NCBI GenBank assembly: GCA_029565465.1
Contig: JAKQOD010000608.1
Location: 1 to 38,134, forward strand
Length of the DNA stretch: 38,134 bases
Direction of reading: 5' to 3'
From: Deltaproteobacteria bacterium
GTDB lineage: Bacteria > Myxococcota_A > Polyangia > Haliangiales > Haliangiaceae
In this document: one piece after another, positions 34,791 through 38,134 of the stretch
Layout: every line of letters begins with the position of its first letter
Numbering within the stretch: the stretch's first letter is position 1
The notes under the pieces: model-generated
Databases searched by the model: none
Seen by the model: the letters and a program-made list of their open reading frames with translations, nothing else
What the model was told of the DNA's origin: nothing
Program-made: the position numbers and the translations under genes

Positions 34791-35437
34791 CAGCGACGGT
34801 CGAATGGCCCCACGAACACTGGTTCGGCTTCGGGTGCTTCGGCTTGGCGTGCTTGTGGTGTTGGCCGGTCGGGTATTTGCGGTGGCTGGTTGGGCGCTGG
34901 CAGTGGCACGCTGTGGTTGCCTCCAGGTGGCTGGGGTGGATTCGGCACGGCGCGTTTGCGGTTCGGCTGCTGCGGTGGTTTGACTATCGGCCCATCGCTT
35001 GGCTGCGGTGGCACTTGTGGCGGTGGGCTTGGTGGAACCTGCGGCTCAACTTCGGATTCCAGCGTTACTTGTCGCTCAGCCCATGCCGACCCCAATTGCG
35101 GAGCGATAGGACCATCCTTCGGAATTCGGGCTGACTGCGGCGCCACTTGTGGCGGCCGTGGTGGCTCAGCCTGGGTTTGCGGCGGCACTTGTGGCGGCGG
35201 TGGTGGCTCAGCCTGGGTTTGCGGCGGCACTTGTGGCGGCGGTGGCACAAATTGGGTTTGTGGCGGCACTTGCGGCGGCTGGTGACGGGGTGTTGAGCCA
35301 CACCCTAAACCTGCAGCAAACGCGACGGCCGAGACCGCAGCGATCGTCGGCTGTGGCGGCATTGGCAACCGCCGTTTGGCCCGCGCTTTAGGGGTTGCCG
35401 TGCTCGTCGGGTTACGTGGTTTGCGGGTTGGCTTCAT
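34790..35437 (-). CDS. proline-rich repeat lipoprotein
   Basis: A 215-residue protein that is about one third proline. A basic N-terminus (KPTRKPRN, KRRLP) and hydrophobic segment (TIAAVSAVAFAAGLGC) suggest a signal with lipidation at Cys46. Residues about 54-100 are repeats of QVPPQTQ(A/F)(E/V)PPPPP, in units of 13-14 residues; the rest stays Pro/Gln/Ala-rich with PQVPPSPPPQVPPQPS and NPPQPPGGNHSVPLPAPNQPP. It would form an extended spacer in the periplasm or on the surface. The stop overlaps the oxygenase start by one base. A perfect 15-bp palindrome lies directly upstream of the ATG. Confidence 0.74.
   Translation of the reverse strand: MKPTRKPRNPTSTATPKARAKRRLPMPPQPTIAAVSAVAFAAGLGCGSTPRHQPPQVPPQTQFVPPPPQVPPQTQAEPPPPPQVPPQTQAEPPRPPQVAPQSARIPKDGPIAPQLGSAWAERQVTLESEVEPQVPPSPPPQVPPQPSDGPIVKPPQQPNRKRAVPNPPQPPGGNHSVPLPAPNQPPQIPDRPTPQARQAEAPEAEPVFVGPFDRR
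35161..35244 (-). repeat. perfect 42-bp tandem duplication in the proline-rich gene
   Basis: The 42-base unit at 35161-35202 is repeated without a single difference at 35203-35244, coding for two 14-residue QVPPQTQAEPPxPP-type units. Degenerate copies flank it on both sides. The exact identity points to a recent duplication or ongoing repeat-number variation. Confidence 0.92.
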
Positions 35438-35441
35438 TGGC

Positions 35442-35456
35442 CCAGTGTAACACTGG
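35442..35456. promoter_or_regulatory. 15-bp perfect palindrome before the proline-rich gene
   Basis: CCAGTGTAACACTGG is a 7-1-7 inverted repeat, 4 bases upstream of the ATG at 35437 where the ribosome-binding site should lie. It could be an operator or an RNA hairpin hindering translation. No T-run follows on the minus strand, so it is not a standard terminator for the upstream gene. Confidence 0.45.
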
Positions 35457-35494
35457 CAACCCGGCAACGCCAGAGCCAGTCTTGGTAAGCGCAG

Positions 35495-36259
35495 TTATGC
35501 CAGCGGCAGCGTTCGTTCGATCGTTTGTTGTAGGAGCCAACTCTGTGAGCGATCTTGCGCCATCGCAACTTGTTCCAGTTCATATCCGAACCACACCTGA
35601 AGCGATAGAAACACGCTGCTGGACACAGCGCGGTTAGGCGGCTGAGGTCGCGTGGGGGGCAGACCTGCAAAATCATCGTTGATGAAATGGCTGCGCACGT
35701 GCACCCAAAGATCGGTCAGTGCTGCGGACATTGACAAGTCATGTTTGAGGCAGTGTTCGCGAAGCACATCAATGTTTGATTCCCGCAGATACCAAGTGCC
35801 TTCTTTGCGATAGTGGTCGAAGGACGTGAGTAGTTCCGACGAGAACCAATGTCGGGGGTTGAGTGCGTCATCGACGAGCTCCAGCGCGCTTTGGCCTTGA
35901 TCACCATTGAATGCGTCGCGTAGTTGCTCGGTGAATGCTTCATTCAAGCCGTATCTTCGGGCAAGCGATAAATCGTGGTGATCGAAAGCGCTTAGGCTCG
36001 CTTTGCCTTGCGCTATCGCCAACACCTGATCGGTTTGTCGATTGCCAAAATGGTCAAGGTAATAAAACCGAATCCAGAGGGAGCCGCCCGGTGCTTGTGT
36101 TGCAACGGTGGTTGCTAATGCAAGCAGCTGGTCTTTGCCACCCCAATCAATACTCGCCAGTGCCCATGCTTGCGCACGAAACTCGTCGACCTGGTTCGCT
36201 CGCAACTGCTTCACATCCAATGCGTACCCCGTGCCGCGTAGCGAAAATTGCGATCGCAT
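35495..36259 (-). CDS. protein of unknown function with two ribbon-helix-helix-like segments
   Basis: A 254-residue cytoplasmic protein. The N-terminal half has strands and helices (LWIRFYYLDHFGNRQTDQVL) with no recognised fold. Two segments resemble ribbon-helix-helix DNA-binding units: 155-188 (TWYLRESNIDVLREHCLKHD followed by LSMSAALTDLWVH) and 214-250 (SSVFLSLQVWFGYELEQVAM followed by AQDRSQSWLLQQTIERTL). The pattern is a short strand, a helix ending with an (S/R)xS turn and a second helix. If right, it might act as an intramolecular RHH dimer regulating this locus. It starts 12 bp after the lipoprotein gene's stop, so they are probably one operon. Confidence 0.66.
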   Translation of the reverse strand: MRSQFSLRGTGYALDVKQLRANQVDEFRAQAWALASIDWGGKDQLLALATTVATQAPGGSLWIRFYYLDHFGNRQTDQVLAIAQGKASLSAFDHHDLSLARRYGLNEAFTEQLRDAFNGDQGQSALELVDDALNPRHWFSSELLTSFDHYRKEGTWYLRESNIDVLREHCLKHDLSMSAALTDLWVHVRSHFINDDFAGLPPTRPQPPNRAVSSSVFLSLQVWFGYELEQVAMAQDRSQSWLLQQTIERTLPLA

Positions 36260-36271
36260 GTTCAGCGGATA

Positions 36272-36934
36272 TTAGTTGATCTTGGCCGATGCTTTGACGA
36301 TGGCGTAGACCTTCTTGGCGTTGTCTTCGGTCCATGCCGACCCTGGCGTACTGAAGGCATCGAGCGAGCGCGGATCGGTAACCGCGTAAATCGCGCCATC
36401 TTTTTCCAAGTAGTACGCGAAGTGCGCTTCCGGTTGGTAGGTGTTGCCGTTTTCTTCGGTCTTCATTTGGTAGGTGTAGACAAAGCCGTTTGGTTCTTCG
36501 CTCAACACTTTGCCGTTGATGTAGCTGGAATTACCGACGGTGTACGACTTTTCACTGTCCATTGCTTCTTTGATGTTGCTCACCGCCTGCGACGAAACCG
36601 TGAGCATGTACGTTGGCGAAATCGTGATGTCGACGCCACCGTTGCCGTTCTTTTCGAGCTTGGCGGTCTTTGGCACCTTCATCGATACGTTGATGAGTGG
36701 CGCAATGCTGTGTAGATCTTTGAGTTCCCAATCAGCTTCGTTGATGACCGTGGCTGGCGCTTTGACGGCTGGTTCAGCTTTGGCTGCTGTGCCGCCCGCT
36801 TCGGTAGCTTTCGCGCCGGCCGGTGGAGCGCCGCCTTCGTCTTTCTTTTTGCAGCCAACTGCGGCGAGGCTCAATGCCAATGCGATTGAAAGCGAACCAA
36901 AGATGCGGCCAGAAACGTTTGAAGTGCGATTCAT
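36272..36934 (-). CDS. lipoprotein at head of the oxygenase locus
   Basis: A 220-residue lipoprotein with a clear signal (GSLSIALALSLAAVGC, Cys28), then KKKDEGG and an Ala/Gly/Thr linker to about 60. The mature domain (about 62-218) has WELKDLHSIAPLINVSMKVP, SYTVGNSSYINGKV, FVYTYQMKTEENGNTYQPEA and HFAYYLEKDGAIYAVTDPRS, probably an alpha/beta fold like that of small PsbP/LpqN-type lipoproteins, but this is only an impression. The Shine-Dalgarno GAGG lies 6 bases before the ATG. A Fur-family-like operator lies 72 bp upstream of the start. Confidence 0.8.
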   Translation of the reverse strand: MNRTSNVSGRIFGSLSIALALSLAAVGCKKKDEGGAPPAGAKATEAGGTAAKAEPAVKAPATVINEADWELKDLHSIAPLINVSMKVPKTAKLEKNGNGGVDITISPTYMLTVSSQAVSNIKEAMDSEKSYTVGNSSYINGKVLSEEPNGFVYTYQMKTEENGNTYQPEAHFAYYLEKDGAIYAVTDPRSLDAFSTPGSAWTEDNAKKVYAIVKASAKIN

Positions 36935-37005
36935 AAGATCCTCGAAAATGGTGGGGAGTTGGTTAGTTGCTGGCTGCTACAGCAAGCATCGTGCCGACGT
37001 TCGCG

Positions 37006-37020
37006 TTGTAATGATTACAA
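37006..37020. promoter_or_regulatory. Fur/PerR/Zur-type operator candidate
   Basis: TTGTAATGATTACAA is a perfect 7-1-7 palindrome. It has the arrangement of the Bacillus boxes: PerR TTATAATnATTATAA, Zur TCGTAATnATTACGA and Fur TGATAATnATTATCA. It differs from the PerR and Zur consensus by one symmetric position each. It lies 72 bp upstream of the leftward lipoprotein gene and about 170 bp before the rightward gene, so it could control either. Confidence 0.55.
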
Positions 37021-37189
37021 GTGATTAGGTGCGCCCCGACGCAAAGCGCCTGACGCGTTGGGTATAGAAAGGGACAACTTCACAAAGCCTCCAGCGCTGG
37101 CAGACCCAACTGCGGCGCCACCGAGGCACCGATTGCGAAAGCAGTGAGATCTGCCCGGGGTAACGACGCAACCAGGTACACTCGTGACC

Positions 37190-37615
37190 ATGGGCCAACT
37201 TCGGCGCGCTTGCATGGTTGGGGTGTGCGCGGTAGCAACCTTGCACGGTTGTTCGATCATGATGGTTTCTTCAACGTTGCCCGACCAGGTACGTTGCAGT
37301 CGTTATCGAACGGCTACGACAATCGATCTGTTGTTTACAGGCGCCGCTGGTGTTGGTGTTGCCAGCAAGCTTGATTCTTCACTGGCATGGCTGGCGATGC
37401 CTGGCGTTTTTTTGGCCAGTGGTTTGCTGGGAGTTGTGGCGGCAGTGCGTTGTCGCAACCCCGAACCTCGCGCTGCAAGCGTAACAATCCCGCCACCGCA
37501 AGCAGTGCCGCCACCAGTGTTGAGCCAGCCTACTGAACCGCCGCCGCCGTTACCGCCGTTGTTGCGCGTGGTGCGCGACCCGCAAGCAGTGCCGCCGCCC
37601 GCATCGCCACGATGA
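37190..37615 (+). CDS. small membrane lipoprotein with proline-rich tail
   Basis: A 141-residue protein from ATG 37190 (GTG 37184 is also possible). The leader ends in TLHGC, giving a lipidated cysteine at 21, followed by SIMMVSSTLPDQVRCS. Two hydrophobic segments come next (TTIDLLFTGAAGVGVASKL and LAMPGVFLASGLLGVVAAV), so it is anchored in the membrane. The C-terminal 45 residues are mostly Pro with Val, Ala and Thr. Similar short lipoproteins with two membrane helices occur widely in this kind of genome; no function is known. The next gene converges with 14 bp between stops. Confidence 0.68.
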   Translation: MGQLRRACMVGVCAVATLHGCSIMMVSSTLPDQVRCSRYRTATTIDLLFTGAAGVGVASKLDSSLAWLAMPGVFLASGLLGVVAAVRCRNPEPRAASVTIPPPQAVPPPVLSQPTEPPPPLPPLLRVVRDPQAVPPPASPR

Positions 37616-37629
37616 GCGCTTTCGCGTCG

Positions 37630-38134
37630 CTACTCAAACCTTGCCGTGAGCGATTCCGGCAAACCTGCAAAAATGCGCTGCATTGCATGGGCGTGCAACG
37701 TGCCAACCGCGACGTATGCAAACACATTATGCGTGGCGTCGCCGGCAAGCGCGCGATCGTATTGCACTAACGCCAGCGCATCGTCGGCAATGAAAAAGCG
37801 CATCGGCGACAATGTCCAGGCTGGCAACTTTAGTTCCTGCAAGCACGCCAATAATGGTGCAGCGTCATGCGCGCTCACATCATTGGCAGCCTTGAATTCA
37901 TCGGCGCACAACACGCCTTCAAGCAGCGTCGCTTGCAACAGACATTGCGGCAAGTTCACCGGTTGGCGTTGCCAGCCGCCGTCAGCGCGTTGCCACACGT
38001 TGCACTCGGCATCGCTAGCGAGTTGCCACGCATCGTCATTAGCACTGTAAAACACGGAGCGCGCATGCGTGCTGCAGTCATTGTCACGCTCGTTGCGCGG
38101 CACAAAGGCGGTATGAAAAACATGGTGATACGAA
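37630..38134 (-). CDS. protein of unknown function, 5' end beyond right edge
   Basis: At least 167 residues. A GTG at 38103 could start the frame, but the same frame stays open to the window edge and reads SYHHVFHTAFVPRNERDN, with coding-like composition, so the true start probably lies beyond 38134. The visible part has four or more cysteines, a VFYSANDDAWQLASDAECNVW strand-rich stretch and ends with VFAYVAVGTLHAHAMQRIFAG. No domain is recognised; there is no sign of a membrane segment. Confidence 0.64.
   Translation of the reverse strand, partial: SYHHVFHTAFVPRNERDNDCSTHARSVFYSANDDAWQLASDAECNVWQRADGGWQRQPVNLPQCLLQATLLEGVLCADEFKAANDVSAHDAAPLLACLQELKLPAWTLSPMRFFIADDALALVQYDRALAGDATHNVFAYVAVGTLHAHAMQRIFAGLPESLTARFE

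Noticed and set aside
34890-35285. Rightward Gly/Cys-rich open frame of 131 codons
   Set aside because: It is the mirror image of the proline-rich repeats on the other strand (CCN proline codons read as GGN glycine).

Overview
The window looks like a piece of chromosome from a Gram-negative, probably Myxococcota or other former deltaproteobacterial lineage. The evidence is indirect: many single lipoproteins of unknown function, a stand-alone MshEN/GspE-N protein, a DUF362-CBM9 lipoprotein, an L,D-transpeptidase lipoprotein and several 'eukaryote-like' domains (JmjC/cupin-8 oxygenase, suppressor-of-fused, LURP-one-related, leucine-rich repeats). GC content looks like the high fifties by eye, lower than classical Myxococcales, so placement is tentative. 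Genes are packed tightly, with many 1-4 bp start/stop overlaps and several convergent pairs whose stops overlap or abut. I see no insertion sequence, prophage, CRISPR array, tRNA or rRNA.

Left part (1-9.5 kb): a truncated MscS-type channel behind a LysR regulator; a divergent run of two YkgJ-type cysteine-cluster proteins and a YaeQ protein; a subtilisin-fold protease with an N-terminal tag like those of contractile-injection-system-associated proteins; a lipoprotein; an L,D-transpeptidase; a MshEN-domain protein; and two tandem paralogous lipoproteins with haem-type CXnCH motifs.

Middle (9.5-25 kb): hisD-hisC followed, through translational coupling, by an M28 peptidase fused to a membrane domain; an exported protein; a lipoprotein; a protein with four zinc ribbons; metK with its own promoter and terminator and an extra basic tail; a LysR regulator divergent from a lipoprotein with two SnoaL-like domains; a LURP-one-related protein; and tRNA 2-selenouridine synthase (mnmH).

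Right part (25-38 kb): an exported protein, a DUF362-CBM9 lipoprotein, further exported or unknown proteins, a leucine-rich-repeat protein and a suppressor-of-fused protein. It ends with a leftward run of four genes: lipoprotein, ribbon-helix-helix-like protein, proline-rich repeat lipoprotein and JmjC-type 2-oxoglutarate/Fe(II) oxygenase. A perfect 7-1-7 palindrome of the Fur/PerR/Zur operator type lies upstream of that run. It is the most interesting stretch: an iron-dependent hydroxylase is translationally coupled to a proline-rich surface protein that could be its substrate. Primary metabolism is limited to hisD, hisC, metK and mnmH; most other genes act, or probably act, in the cell envelope.
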